Of a stretch of DNA of 64,000 nt, positions 1 through 11,259 are shown piece by piece. The position numbers and the translations under genes were made by a program. The notes under the pieces were generated by a model. It saw nothing but the letters and a program-made list of their open reading frames with translations. It made no database searches and was not told where the DNA came from. Source of the stretch: Ascaphus truei (lineage: Eukaryota > Chordata > Amphibia > Anura > Ascaphidae); assembly GCA_036426205.1 (NCBI GenBank), contig CM071568.1, positions 116,722,356-116,786,355 of the forward strand, read 5' to 3'. Within the stretch, counting starts at the first letter, position 1, and each line of letters starts with the position of its first letter.

Positions 1-579
1 TAGCACATTTCCAGTTGCTTATTAAAATACAATTTTCAGTGAGAACGATTGAGTTCAAAGCAGAATATCAATTTGTACACTAAACATATTTCAGAACAGA
101 AGCCCCCCTCACTGGCGTGCTGTATTTCTAAGGTCTATGGGGTTAGTCACAAGTGTAGTGCGGTAGCGGGAACTTCAGAAGCCTCTGCTGCAACTTTGTA
201 AATAAACAACGTTTATTATTTCTTAAAATAAGCCCCAACAGAATCATTCAGATAATTCAATATCCATTTCCCATCATCTGACAGTGCTAGCAAATATAGG
301 CATGTATCATTTGCTTCTCTGGCTTATACTTTTGGCCTAAAAGGACTAAGGAAACTATCTAAAATGTATTTAACTCCAAACAAAAATACAGAACACTATT
401 TCCAGTGTTTTTGGCTCACGTAATCTTATTGACTGTTAATTTAGCTATTGTGCAGGAGAACTTGTCTATTCAATTCTTCATCAATTATTCATTTCTTACT
501 GAAACTGCTGCATAGTAGAAGATTTGCCCGTCCTCATACAGTTACAGAAGCATATCAGTAGCACCGTGACTAATACTAT
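1..579. other. AT-rich intronic sequence, nothing recognised
   Basis: I see no coding exon, RNA gene or known repeat. By position it belongs to the ZNF516 intron that runs leftwards from the donor site at 13561. Confidence 0.4.
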
Positions 580-830
580 ACACACGATACATAAAGCTTG
601 GCTCCCTGCAGACGCACTTACCAGGATACCCTCCTACTGTCTCTGTATGTTCTTCCTACCACTTAGATTGTAAGCTCTTTGGAGCAGGAACTCCACTACC
701 GAAATTTAAATTTCTATGTCTGAAGCACATATTCCCATGATCTGTTATTTATACGATTGTCACGTGTATTACTGCTGTGAAGCGCTAGGTCAATTAATGG
801 CGCTATATAAATAAAGATATACATACATCA
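580..830 (+). mobile_element. L2-like LINE, 3' untranslated tail
   Basis: The block contains the landmark AGATTGTAAGCTCTTTGGAG near 664-683 and ends in GGCGCTATATAAATAAAG, the typical 3' end of vertebrate L2-type non-LTR retrotransposons. It matches the inverted copy at 3245-3480 over its length (shared landmarks: CTCTGTA-GTTCTTCCTACC, TGTCTGAAGCAC, GTATTACTGCTGTGAAG). No reverse transcriptase part remains, so this is a 5'-truncated insertion. Confidence 0.75.
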
Positions 831-1880
831 ACCCACATCTCTTACGACGGAGCACCCAAACTTGTATATCTGGAATGTTTATAACAGATTGGTAAATACC
901 GGGGTTTGCAGCTCACTCCTGATTATAGGGTTTATAGCAAACAGGACACAACGAAAGCATTTCAGCATCTTGGTTTCATTACCAAAGTGCTCCCTTGGTT
1001 ATACAGGATTCCTTTCTACATTACACTTGAGGACACCTGAGGGTTTTCAAACGTTCTACATGATAATTGTATCTACAAGAAAAATCACATAATGATAAAG
1101 TAAAAGGTATCACGATACACAACAATGTAACAAAGCTCCAACAATGCCAACAATACCTGCTCCTATTGCATCTCATTTGGTCTCTTATGTTTAATGTTTT
1201 GATAGCAAATCACATTTCATTTGTTTTCATTGCTGTGGCCAGCCCTGCATATAAAAGCTATACTGATCCCACAGGACACAGTTTCTTCATATCTCCGAAT
1301 TATGAATTAAGCACCTAAATGTTCAAAATAAGATGGAAAAACAGCTCAGACAAAATAAAATAAGTTGGCCTACGGTATCATGGCTCAATCATAATACATT
1401 TCCCAGGATTCTTTATTTCTTCGCATTTATCATCAAGCAAAGAAATTGAAAGAACGCTGTATGTTTCAGTGTGCAAAATAGCAGCCTGCCACCTGCCCAT
1501 GGAAGGTCAATTATAATCACTTGCTAAGCGGACTTGCTTATCCACAATAATGTAAAGGTAAATTAATCAATCATCAACCCCGTGGCTGCATTTGAAACAC
1601 AAGAAGTTTGAAGAACCCCTGGCAGCAAAGTGGTTAATATGTGCCGCAGTTCATTTCTCTTAGAGTATAAGAATTATCTCAACGCGGGCGGCAGAAAGAA
1701 CTGCTACGATGTACGCTTCTAAGCCGTCTTACCAACAGAGGGGGAAATCTCTCTTAGAAAAACAGAGATTGATCTAGCACACAAAATTTAAGAGAAAAAA
1801 TAGAAAAAAAATACTCAAAATCCAGTGCATCCAACCGAATGGTGAATGCCCCAAAACACGAGACATAGATTGAAGAAAAA
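831..1880. other. AT-rich intronic sequence, nothing recognised
   Basis: Open frames here are at most about 83 codons, have no domain signature, and overlap in different frames as expected by chance. I see no known repeat. Confidence 0.4.
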
Positions 1881-1975
1881 AGGCTGGGCACAGAATAAAA
1901 CAATGTATTTCAATACAAAAAAGTAGCAGGTTGACATTTCAGGCCTACATGGGCCTTCAGCTGAGCTCTTTGTGC
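1880..1975 (-). mobile_element. Fragment of an element with a degenerate hammerhead-like box
   Basis: On the minus strand CTGA (1960-1957) is followed by a perfect 5-bp stem, AGGCC/GGCCT at 1956-1941, then GAAATGTC (1940-1933). An A/T-rich tail then reads towards ACATTGTTTTATTCTGTGCC. The order (CUGA, hairpin, GAAA, GUC) is that of a hammerhead core missing three core bases. Frog repeats carrying this box are common in my recollection, and Penelope-like elements are known carriers of hammerheads. Assignment to that class is an inference. Confidence 0.45.
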
Positions 1976-3240
1976 TGTGTTGTAATATATTGATTTTTCA
2001 TGTTGGCATTCACCAGTTTTCACATAGTAAGCTTTGAGAGCAGTGGCACTGCACTCTATTTGTTCATTTATTTCTACTTTATTGACTTAGCGCATTGAGA
2101 ATTACCATATCACTTTATTCTTTGACCAGCCTTTATCGTTGTTCTTGCACATACGCCAACATGAAAAAGAAAGGCATGAGAAACATCCGATTGAATATGA
2201 CAATCTCTTGGCACATGGGTTTTTCCTGCGGGGGAGGGGGGTAGGGGGAAAGTGGGGGAGAGGTTGCCTGGACGTGTCTTATACAGTATTACTAGAAATC
2301 ATGCATGTTTCCCAACGCTGTCTATTAAATGGAGAAATTAATAACTTTTGTTTAAGGAAAGAATTGGGTGTTAAAAGTGTTCCTATTCAGCTCGCCCAAG
2401 ACATAGAATAAATAAAGTTATATAAAAACAGTTGTTACACCGTGACTCTCTTCCAAGGGCGCCCCAGCCCCCCGGGGAAACACTGCTGGCTGCTCAGCTG
2501 ACGCATTGTGTGCGGTTTGCAGATTGCGAGGCTATGATGCAGCTCTACTCACTCTGCTTTCCACCGTGAATGAGTGTGTGATAGAGAAAGGTGATAAGTG
2601 TGCTAAATAAGAAGTGTGATTTGCGACAAGGGGAGTGGGGAGGGAGGCAAGAGTGAGGAAAGTGCGTTGGGTATGAAGTGTGTGTAAGAAGGGGGTAAGC
2701 GTGCTGTGAAATAGGAGGGCGAGTGTTGTGCGTGTAAGTGTGAAGGGTTGGCACGTAAACTTAAGGAGAAAAAAATTATCAGCAAGGGGTGCAAGAGTTG
2801 GGGGAGAAAAAAAAGAAAGTAGAGAGGTACCACCTTAAAACACACAGGAGAGATTCACTATGGTGTGCCGCAAGTCAACACATCTGATACAGCTCCATTT
2901 GCTATTGGCTTGAATAGTAGATAACGCGGGATTGGGTGACTTAGCCCGGATTGGATATTAGTGAATCTCCCCATAGGGTTGGGCAATATACCGGTAGCAT
3001 AGTAATACTGCGGAAATAAAATATGGATGATAATTCGACACTTATCATTATTTAGTATTATCCACTGGCTGTTGGTGTCATAGAGGTGCTGGTGTGAAGC
3101 TACAGAATGTGACAGTCACGGAGCTTCCAGCCACACTCCCCCCTCACGGCCACATTTCTGCTGCTGTGTGGAAGTCAGGAGAGAGAGGAGTGGGGGCAGG
3201 TCTGTAAGCTCCTGGACTTTCACATGCTGCAGCTTCAAGG
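1976..3240. other. Intronic sequence with purine-rich stretches
   Basis: No gene is recognised. 2600-2850 is rich in G and A on the plus strand, which produces long but low-complexity open frames on the minus strand (S/T/P/L/H-rich). I read these as compositional artefacts. A G-quadruplex-type motif lies at 2230-2258. Confidence 0.4.
2230..2258 (+). other. G-quadruplex-type motif
   Basis: Four runs of 5, 6, 5 and 5 guanines are separated by loops of 1, 2 and 5 bases. This satisfies the usual G-quadruplex pattern with unusually long runs. In the ZNF516 transcript (minus strand) it would be C-rich, so any structure would form on the non-template DNA strand relative to that gene. Confidence 0.6.
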
Positions 3241-3244
3241 AACC

Positions 3245-3840
3245 CTGCTCCTACCATGCCTCTTCACAGCAGTAATATACGTGACCATTATATAAATAAC
3301 AAATAATATAAATAACACATGGAGGGGAGAAGTGCTTCAGACATAAAAGTAACATCTAGCAAAAGGAGTCCCTGCTCTGAAGAGCTTACAATCTAATTTG
3401 TTGGCAGGAAGAACGTACAGAGACAGGAGGGCGTTCTGGTAAGTGCATCTGCAAGGGGCCATGGTTAATGTATGAGGTGTTAATTAGCAGCCATGGAGCT
3501 ACTCATATGCTTCCTTAATCAGGTGTGTTTTAAGGTGGGTCTTAAAGGTGGATAGAGTGGGTGCTAGTTTGGTATTGAGGGGAAGGGCATTCCAGAGGTG
3601 TGGGGCAGTCACTGAGAAAGGTTTAAGGCGGGAGAGTGCTTTAGATACAAAGGGGGTAGAGAGAAGACATCCTTGAGCAGAACGCAAGAGTCGGGATGGT
3701 GCAATGGGAGAAATTAGGGCTGAGATGTAAGGAGGAGCAGAAGAGTGTAAAGTTTTATAAGTGAGAATTGAGTGGGTGGTACAGGATTTGATAGGAAGCC
3801 AGGAGAGGGATTTCAGCAGGGGAGACGCAGAGACATACAT
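3245..3840 (-). mobile_element. L2-like LINE, 3' end with tail
   Basis: On the minus strand this holds the end of the reverse transcriptase ORF (3840-3499) followed by a 3' untranslated tail. The tail includes AGATTGTAAGCTCTTCAGAG (about 3395-3376) and TTACTGCTGTGAAGAGGCAT. It is the same family as 580-830, in opposite orientation. The element is 5'-truncated, as is usual for target-primed insertions. Confidence 0.8.
3499..3840 (-). pseudogene. C-terminal end of an L2-like LINE ORF2 (reverse transcriptase)
   Basis: The frame stays open for 113 codons and ends in a normal stop. It carries signature blocks of the L2/CR1 ORF2 C-terminus: LKSLSWLPIKSC, LTYKTLHSSAPPYISALI, FSVTAPHLWNALPL and LSTFKTHLKTHL. 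The polymerase palm (the YADD box) and the endonuclease are absent, so the fragment cannot act alone. The intact frame suggests a fairly young insertion. The first Met is a chance codon inside the reverse transcriptase and not a start. Confidence 0.8.
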
Positions 3841-4194
3841 TGTGCCAAAATGTGAATTTTACAATGAAATTGTGCGCTTGGGACAATAAAGGAAAAGTAA
3901 ATCTGAAAACAAAAGAGAATAAGCTGTACGTCACCATCAACTATAAAAGCAGACAACTCCATACCGCTTCTCATAAAACAGTACATCAAATGCCTCTTCC
4001 ATCTACTGTTACGCCATCTAATTATCAGGATTAATTTAAACTAAATACACCACTTCCATCCCTGCTTTTAAAAACATACAGCAAATCTGTATGAAAGAGA
4101 GGTGAATTTTCATGCTGTAAATAGAAGACAAAAGGAGCCCACGAGACACTGTTCTCTTATCTTTCAATGTAATCTGCTTTATTGTGTTCTTACC

Positions 4195-4500
4195 TTAAAG
4201 GGGCAATCCCTCCTAGCACCAAAGTGAACCAATTCCATTGTCATGTTTAAAGCATTTCACCTGGGTAACAGATGCCTTTTTATCCAAATCTGACATCTAT
4301 CAGTACTTGTAATGTACAGTATTATTTCATGTTAGATTTGGGAAGGGTTTGATTTCCATTTTGGAAAGGGTGCTCCATTTTGTCCCTCACCCACAGCTTC
4401 CATTAACTTTATTGGGTCTCTGATAAGGACCGACTGGGATAAGGGTAAAGAATACACATCACCATTCAGAGGCCCTCCTAAGAAAGTCACCTTGGTGCAC
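4195..4500 (-). repeat. Dispersed repeat family B, inverted copy
   Basis: On the minus strand this reads through TTCTTAGGAGGGCCTCTGAA and GGTCCTTATCAGAGACCC. These landmarks recur at 8475-8725, 42085-42415 and 53910-54305 in plus orientation. Its far end is AAAGGGGCAATCCC (near 4197). It has no coding signature. The family is unclassified; I could not find terminal repeats or target duplications. Confidence 0.6.
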
Positions 4501-4557
4501 ATTTAATTATTTTATGAGCCTGTTGAAGCAAGAACAGGATTTAAAAAAAAAAAAAAA

Positions 4558-4744
4558 TGAAATTTGATTCCTGTTCACATTTGTCTGAATACAGACTAGG
4601 AAAAAAATATATATCAAAAGCTTTTCTTGACTCAGCCACTTCCTCTCCATATTATAAAACTCGGCTTTGATTTTAGCAACATTAAAAAGGGCGACTAGGT
4701 GAAAAGAATTACAGAGACACTGCAGCATTAAAGAGCAATTAAAT
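4558..4744. repeat. Direct repeat, left copy
   Basis: This block recurs at 5180-5373 in the same orientation at roughly 90% identity. Shared landmarks are GAAATTTGATTCCTGTT at the start, TTGACTCAGCCACTTCCTC in the middle and TTAAAGAGCAATTAAAT at the end. It flanks a different inserted element (4745-5179), so it is either a very long target-site duplication or an older tandem duplication that was later interrupted. Confidence 0.8.
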
Positions 4745-5179
4745 AATATCTCTATATCTATCCATCCCTATATCTATATATCATACGTTACCAACAGTAA
4801 AGGTGGCAAAGAGGCGACAGCACTCAGCAGGTATCCAAAAACAATCATAATCATCAATTAATTATATTAAGATATTAGCACATAGAACCAACGTTTCGAT
4901 CCACACAGGGCATCTTCCTCAGGGAGGGGGGGGGTGCAGCAAACAAGTGACAGCAAGTGACTAAAGTACCCACCACCCTAGGGCCTCAAAACACACCCAC
5001 CAATTAAAATCAGACAAAACGCACGAAAATACAGGTAATTAGCTCAAAATAGCATCAGCCGTGCCAAAGTCCTGCTATTGGCCCTTATCCGCTCACGTGA
5101 CAATGCCGGTACAGCAAAGCGTCCTGCGTCACCATAAACTCCACAGCGCATGCGCACGGAGCTCATGTTCACCGCGCCT
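4745..5179 (-). mobile_element. Hammerhead-box element between direct repeats (Penelope-like, truncated)
   Basis: On the minus strand CTGAGGA (4922-4916) is followed by a stem-loop region and CGAAACGT (4898-4891), the order of a hammerhead core (CUGANGA, helix II, GAAA). The upstream part has GC-rich blocks with GCGCATGCGC and CACGTGA (5060-5175). The downstream part ends in an A/T-rich tail and CAGCACTC near 4820-4827. This architecture is shared with 20430-21560. No protein-coding part is present. Assignment to Penelope-like elements is an inference from the ribozyme-like box. Confidence 0.5.
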
Positions 5180-5373
5180 GAAATTTGATTCCTGTTATCA
5201 TTTCTCTGAATACAGACTTGGAAAAAAAAAAAGGTATCAAAAGCTTTTCTTGACTCAGCCACTTCCTCTCCATATTATAAAACTCGGTTTTCATTTTAGC
5301 AACGTCAGTTTCAAAAAGAGCGACTAGGTGAAAAGAATTACAGAGCCACTGCGGCATTAAAGAGCAATTAAAT
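5180..5373. repeat. Direct repeat, right copy
   Basis: Second copy of the block at 4558-4744. Differences are mostly substitutions plus a small insertion (ACGTCAGTTTC in place of ACATT, near 5303). The copies have diverged independently, so the duplication is not recent. Confidence 0.8.
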
Positions 5374-8300
5374 TATATATCAATGCAACTTAAATGGTCT
5401 TTCTTTTTTGCACTCGTGCCACAGGTTGTCACCACAAACGCATTGCAACATGAAGATGAACTATAAAGTAATCCCAACTGCTAACTCCCAATAGTGCAAT
5501 GCTGTACAGTACATAGTGGGTATCGACATACATGTGCTGGGAAGCTCAAATTAAATAGATTCCGGGTCAGCTGCAACAGGAAGTTTCCACATTGCTACTT
5601 TTCCTGTTGGTGTACTGGAAGCAAAACCTCTTATCCATTCAATGCAAATGCATCATAACCACATTAACATTTGCTGTGCGAGAAGAATGCTGTAATATTC
5701 AGTCGTTGTGTTTTAATAGTATGTTTGAAATGAAAATCCCATATAAAAATATATAGAGCATGTACATTGGGTGGGTGGTGGGTGATTTGGGGGTGGAAAC
5801 AAACAAATAAACAAAAAAAAACCCGGGCGCCTAAACTTTTCCTGCTGGTGCCTGTGTTTTGTGGCACAGACCACCCGATCCTGCTTCACCAACGCAACAT
5901 GAAAGCCTAACCAGGCGCGCGGTGACCGGCCATGGTGGTGACTGACAGGTTAAATCACCGCTCAATGTGGAGTGCAGAGGAATTGGAGAGCAGCAGGCAG
6001 GGCCGCGCTAGGACTAGGGGTGAAAGCGAGACGCTGCACACAAGGCCCGCCCCTGCTCTCAATATACACTGTGGCAGGGGGAGATGTGTCTGTCAGAGAG
6101 TCTCCCCCTAAATTGTTTAAAGTAATCTTGAAAACTAAAGCACATTGCATATTACACATATAAAGTAGGTGTACATATTAAGTGGGCACGAACACTAGAG
6201 AAGTTTAGCGAAGCACCGATCTTCTTTTAATGCATTAAATAAAAATATCACTTGCGAGTACATTCACGTCTCAGATATAACTCTGATTATTTATTTTTTA
6301 TAATATATAATATTATATAATATAATCTTTAATGAAACTGACTGAGGCAAGCTGGCAGAATCTGCACACGGTCACATAGAAAGCTCCCAAGACACAATGA
6401 CCTTCCTCTCTGTATTTGTGTCTTTATAGATCCATTTAGGAATCCATCTTGAGAAATCCTGGCTTAATGAAGAGTTTCCAGCTGTGCTTTGATATGTGAC
6501 TGTTCCTAATGTCATTCAACTTTAACGCACTTATTACAAACATACTACAATATGTTTATACAATACACATTTTCATTCCTCCCCTCCCCCAGAAATATAC
6601 CCTGGGCATCTGTAATTGTACTGATCCTTTAGTCACATATATACATAAAGCACAAGATGAGGTCACGTGGTCTAGGTGTTATAGCCTAGCCTAGGTGTAG
6701 GGGCACATGACTGGGCTAGTAGTGAAGTGTCAGTGAAGATGTCACATGTTGGTGTGTCTTGGGAATTGTACAGGGATCTATGCGATTGGTGGGATTTTGA
6801 CCGTTTCTTGTTATATAAAACATTGTCCCAGCTAATGTCAGTTAATTTTACGATACTGTTAACAAATGTTCAATAAATTCTGTGTATTTTTTGCCCAAAT
6901 TATGGTTGTGTGTTAATTATAAGTAAGTGGAATCAACACTGATGAAACCATGCCAGCCTGTAAACTGCAGGAGACAAGACTAGTGCACTGTTCAAGTTGC
7001 AATTAGCTTTGAATAGAGGTTACACATTGTACTGCTTTGTGTTACATTTCTCTATAGTCTATGAAAGCGATCAAATAATGGTTATGGAATCATAGAATAA
7101 GGAAAACCCTTTTACGATCTAGATCCCATTATTACCACTTGTTCATTAGTTTAGTATCCATGCCACACTGTTGCATTCAGGATATCATTAGACAATCACT
7201 AATCAAACAGGTCAGGCTGCTGCACTAGGGAGGCAGTGAATATGAGGAGATAAAACAAACTCCTGCAGTTCTAGGAAACTGGAAATAGGATTTTTGGGGA
7301 CATTTAAAAAAAAAAAAAATAATACCTAGCCTGTGAATATGATACATGTTGGCCTATAAGGACTCCATAAAAAGCATGCTACATACTGTATATGCAGGCT
7401 TATATGACTATTGCAAATAAGCATCAGAAAATGCACTAAAAGCAGCATTCAGTGCAAAAATGTATAGATTTTTTTCAATAGATATGGAACTGAGGGTTCC
7501 CCAGGAACTGAATCACATTTTCAGCTTTGGGGACCCCCTGGACAGCTTCAACATCATACTTTGCGACTTCCTACTGGTCGATGGCTTCACAGCCATTTTG
7601 TTTCTCACAATGATAAGACCAGAACCAAAAGCTGTAATTAGATTGGGAACCAAAGCCTGAAGATAGATCGATATAAACATGTTTTTTTAGTGCTTCAACT
7701 CTGTTGAACCGCTCTGGATCCGATCCCGTTAACAAAAAACTATTTAAAAAAAAAACAACACGCAGCCAGGATTGTGGCTTTAAATAGCGGAGTTGCGTTA
7801 GCATATATGTAAAGCTACCTCTCAAATGCCTTTTTTCTGAACTGGTACAGCTTCTGATAAAAGGGCTCCATTAACGTATACACAGTATCCTGCAGTAACT
7901 ATCACGGTCCTAACATGCTTCAGACCAAGTATCAACAGGATGCATTCCGAGTGACTTGTAGGTCAAGATGAGCAGACATGCAAGAGTCTTCCTCACTTCC
8001 AGGATCGTGGAGTTTCAAATGTCTCTAGGCAGTACAACACATATGGCAATTATCTCCTTCACTTACAGAATTAGCAGCCACTTCTGAATCCTCACTCTTT
8101 CTGGACTTCCTACCACACTCCCAATAATATTTTGAACACTATAGCTCCATACAGCCTCTTTCTTTTAAATACCGATTATTGTAATGGGTTAATATCAATA
8201 TCAAGGTTAAAACTAGATTAGGAAACTTTCTGTCCTGCTTAAGATTCATATCCATTGGTCTCAATTGCACTCGATATGAGAGAGGCCAAGATAAATGTGC

Positions 8301-8474
8301 CTATCCAGCTGATAGATTTTGTGTCAGGGCTACTACAATTTTATTGCTAGCTGTCTTCCAGAGGTTTCCACATCTCATGTTTATCAGCCCATGGGGCACT
8401 TTAGGACACACTGTGTGAGGTAAGCACCAAAAGGGAACAAAGTCCACGCAGTCTTTGCTTTCAGCAAATAAACA
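5374..8474. other. Intronic sequence with repeat fragments
   Basis: No exon is recognised. 5960-6090 is GC-rich and shares the wording CCCCTGCTCTCAATATACAC with the block at 19050-19075, so it looks like a fragment of the same dispersed element. 6205-6265 reads like the edge of family A (compare 44124-44165). The remainder, including the A-run at 7305-7320, shows nothing I can identify. Confidence 0.35.
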
Positions 8475-8725
8475 ATGCTTTTAAAGGTGCAATGCCACTT
8501 AACCGACCAGAAAACTGCATTTTATAAAGAATCTAACAGGATTACTTAAACAAATCTTACCATGCTAATCGCAAATATTTGGCCAGTTTCATGTTTCTTT
8601 TCACTATTTCGAAAGGGGCCTCTGAATTGGGAAGAGTTTGTAAATAGTTTATATACCCTTTCCCCTCCTGTCCATATCAGGAAGTCAATAAAGATAAGGG
8701 GATGGGTAACAAAGGGAACTATGGC
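8475..8725 (+). repeat. Dispersed repeat family B, partial copy
   Basis: Landmarks are TTTAAAGGTGCAATGCCAC at the start and AGGGGCCTCTGAATTGGGAA at 8617-8636, followed by AATAAAG. These correspond to the first half of the copies at 42085-42415 and 53910-54305. The second half is missing. Confidence 0.55.
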
Positions 8726-11080
8726 ACTTGCTAAACAGAAATTAGCATTAGACTATGGAATATACGGATCATGACAAAAGTTGTACAATTCTGGGGCAAA
8801 AACATTGCCAAGAAAACAAAATGGACATTTGTTGTAGTGCTCCACCATTCTCCTGTTTTCTCAAGAAAACAAAACATGGTTTTCAGTGGGATTTTTCTCT
8901 CGGATACATATGGTATATTTTTTGTGCCCATAATTACACCACTTTTGCCTTATGTAAATATAGAGTATTCTTTTACTCAGAGGTGTAGTAAGACTTATTG
9001 CTCTGTCTATTCTTCAATCACTAATTTTCTCAAACTGTGACAGTAAAGATATGCCAGAGGTAGCTTTGCAGTAATAGTTACAGGACTCTCAAGCACTCAG
9101 AATATTAATAGGTGTGTGCAAAACATTCACACACGTTTGCGTAGAAATGTGGACATTTACACCTGCCTAAAAAAATTGCAGATAACCGTCGCAAAAAACA
9201 CGAACACCACATATCTTCCCCATCAAACAATTAAACGGGAAAATTTGTACAAATCCAAATTACTTTTTCCAAAAATTATTTGCGCATTTTGCTCATAATT
9301 TGCTAAAAGAAAAAAATTATGCATTTTAACCTTGAAAATCACACATCTGTAAGTATTAATAAGTATAGTTATGCACCAAATTAAGCCTCGGTAAACATCT
9401 TTACCAAAACTTTATTTTGCTCTGAACTGTCCTCTCAAAAGTCAAAAAATACATTACTTTAAATAAACTCTTCTTTGCAACACAGCTACTGCCTACAGGA
9501 ACATTTATAATCCTATTGTTGAAAATTCATTGTGTACATTTAGGGGTGTTTTGGTTCAGCCTTATTACATTACAGATAATAAGGTGCAAACCAATTTTTG
9601 CTATCAATCAATTCCCACAGTATGAGATCGTCTTTTCCACATTAAATCTCCTGTCTAAAAAAAGCAGCTTATAAGTTTTTTTCTTATAATTCGTTAACTA
9701 AATTGTTTACAAAGAAACCACTAAAATCTACCTCTGTCGGGAGACAAGAGACGGTAGCAAAGTCTTCCTCTGGTGGTCATTCTGCCCAAAATTAAACCTG
9801 CCAATATTGAGTTTGGCATTTGGGATGATTATCTGTCCATTTGTTTATAACAACTTTCTTTGATAAAAGTTTTGAATAACCACACACATTAGATACAGTT
9901 AAATTGAGGGTTTCATGGGAATTTGTGTGGCCAATACTATACCATTATATAGGTTTTCACAGAAATGTGCATGAACCGTTCAAGCAGCATTTTCAGTTGT
10001 CACCTCTATTTAAAAAGCTTAACTCTTAATACTACAAAAAGATCATTTCTTGTTCCATACTTTTAAACTATGCAAAATGAAAGGTTCAATCCTGACACTT
10101 TATTTATTTAGACACACACACAAAGGTGTCGTTTTTAAATGCTATATTTGATATTTAAAATGCTACATCCACCTTACATTCATTTTCATAGAACAGATCC
10201 TTAGAATACATCTGTGTATCACTCTGGAACAGGTTTTTAAAATTGCTTTCGTTCCATTACATGAATTGCCACAAAAGTAGTTAATCTGAATGCAAGAGGG
10301 TAAAATGGTTGTATGACCTTTCTATGACCAACGCTGCGCACCCAGTCAGCGCTACTCAAGATCATTATTATCTGTCCCATTTTATTACGATTATTGTCTT
10401 TATATCTCAAATTAGCTCTGAACACAAGCAAGCGTTAGCCAATTCCGTTCACTACAAATTGGCAGATTGGAGATGGTCATCTTTCCAAAAGTATATAACA
10501 TTCAGAAAGTCAAAACAAGTCTTCCCAGTCTGACAGCAAAACAAACACGTCTGATCTGAGACACTTACTATGTTCTAAAGAAAACATACAGATGCAGTCC
10601 CTGCAGATCAGTGCTCCATGGAATCAGGTCTTCATAACAATAGAATACATGTAATATTCCTGCTAAGGCAGCCAACAGTTGCAATGCCCTTTATACTACG
10701 TTTAGATGCACGATACGGTGTAGCTGCTTTTTTCCATGCATCTTTACTACTGTTCGTGTTGAAATGGTTAAGTACGCTATGCAGTTGTGTAATGTAAAAT
10801 GCATTATGTACGCGGTTATTGCACAGCATACGATTTCTCAAGTTCTGTCTTAATATAGACTAATGGGGTTGCTACCTACTGACTAATGCCTCAGGGGAAT
10901 CAAGACTAAATTTGGCACCTCATAGACAAGAGATTCCTGATCTGATTAATCCACAGGTGGATTAAGAATCACTCTGAAAAGTGTTTTTATATTAATCATG
11001 CAGGGAAGCACTGCAGTTGTGTTTTGCTTCAAACACAACTAACCACAAATGGGTTAAAAGCACTTATGTGGAAGTTATTT
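8726..11080. other. Unique AT-rich intronic sequence
   Basis: I recognise no exon, RNA gene or interspersed repeat. The two overlapping plus-strand frames near 8755-9040 are in different phases and have no domain signature. Confidence 0.4.
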
Positions 11081-11084
11081 TTAA

Positions 11085-11255
11085 CACAAGACATTGCCTT
11101 TTTCAACACCGGTTTTATTTTTAAAATCTCATGCTTTGTTCAGGAGATGAGCATTTGAAACATTAAGTGCCCGGGAGGTAAAAATGGAGCTCTCCCCAGA
11201 GCCCAGTGCAGTTTAATGCTTACCGTGGTAACTTCAGTTGCTAGAAATTAAGAAA
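11085..11255 (-). repeat. Dispersed repeat family C, inverted copy
   Basis: On the minus strand this reads TACCACGGTAAGCATT, then CTGGGCTCTGGGGAGAGC, then CTCATCTCCTGAACAAAGC, then GGTGTTGAAAAAGG. The same order occurs at 18430-18650 and, split by an insertion, at 47275-47885. It is non-coding and the family is unclassified. Confidence 0.6.
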
Positions 11256-11259
11256 ATCA

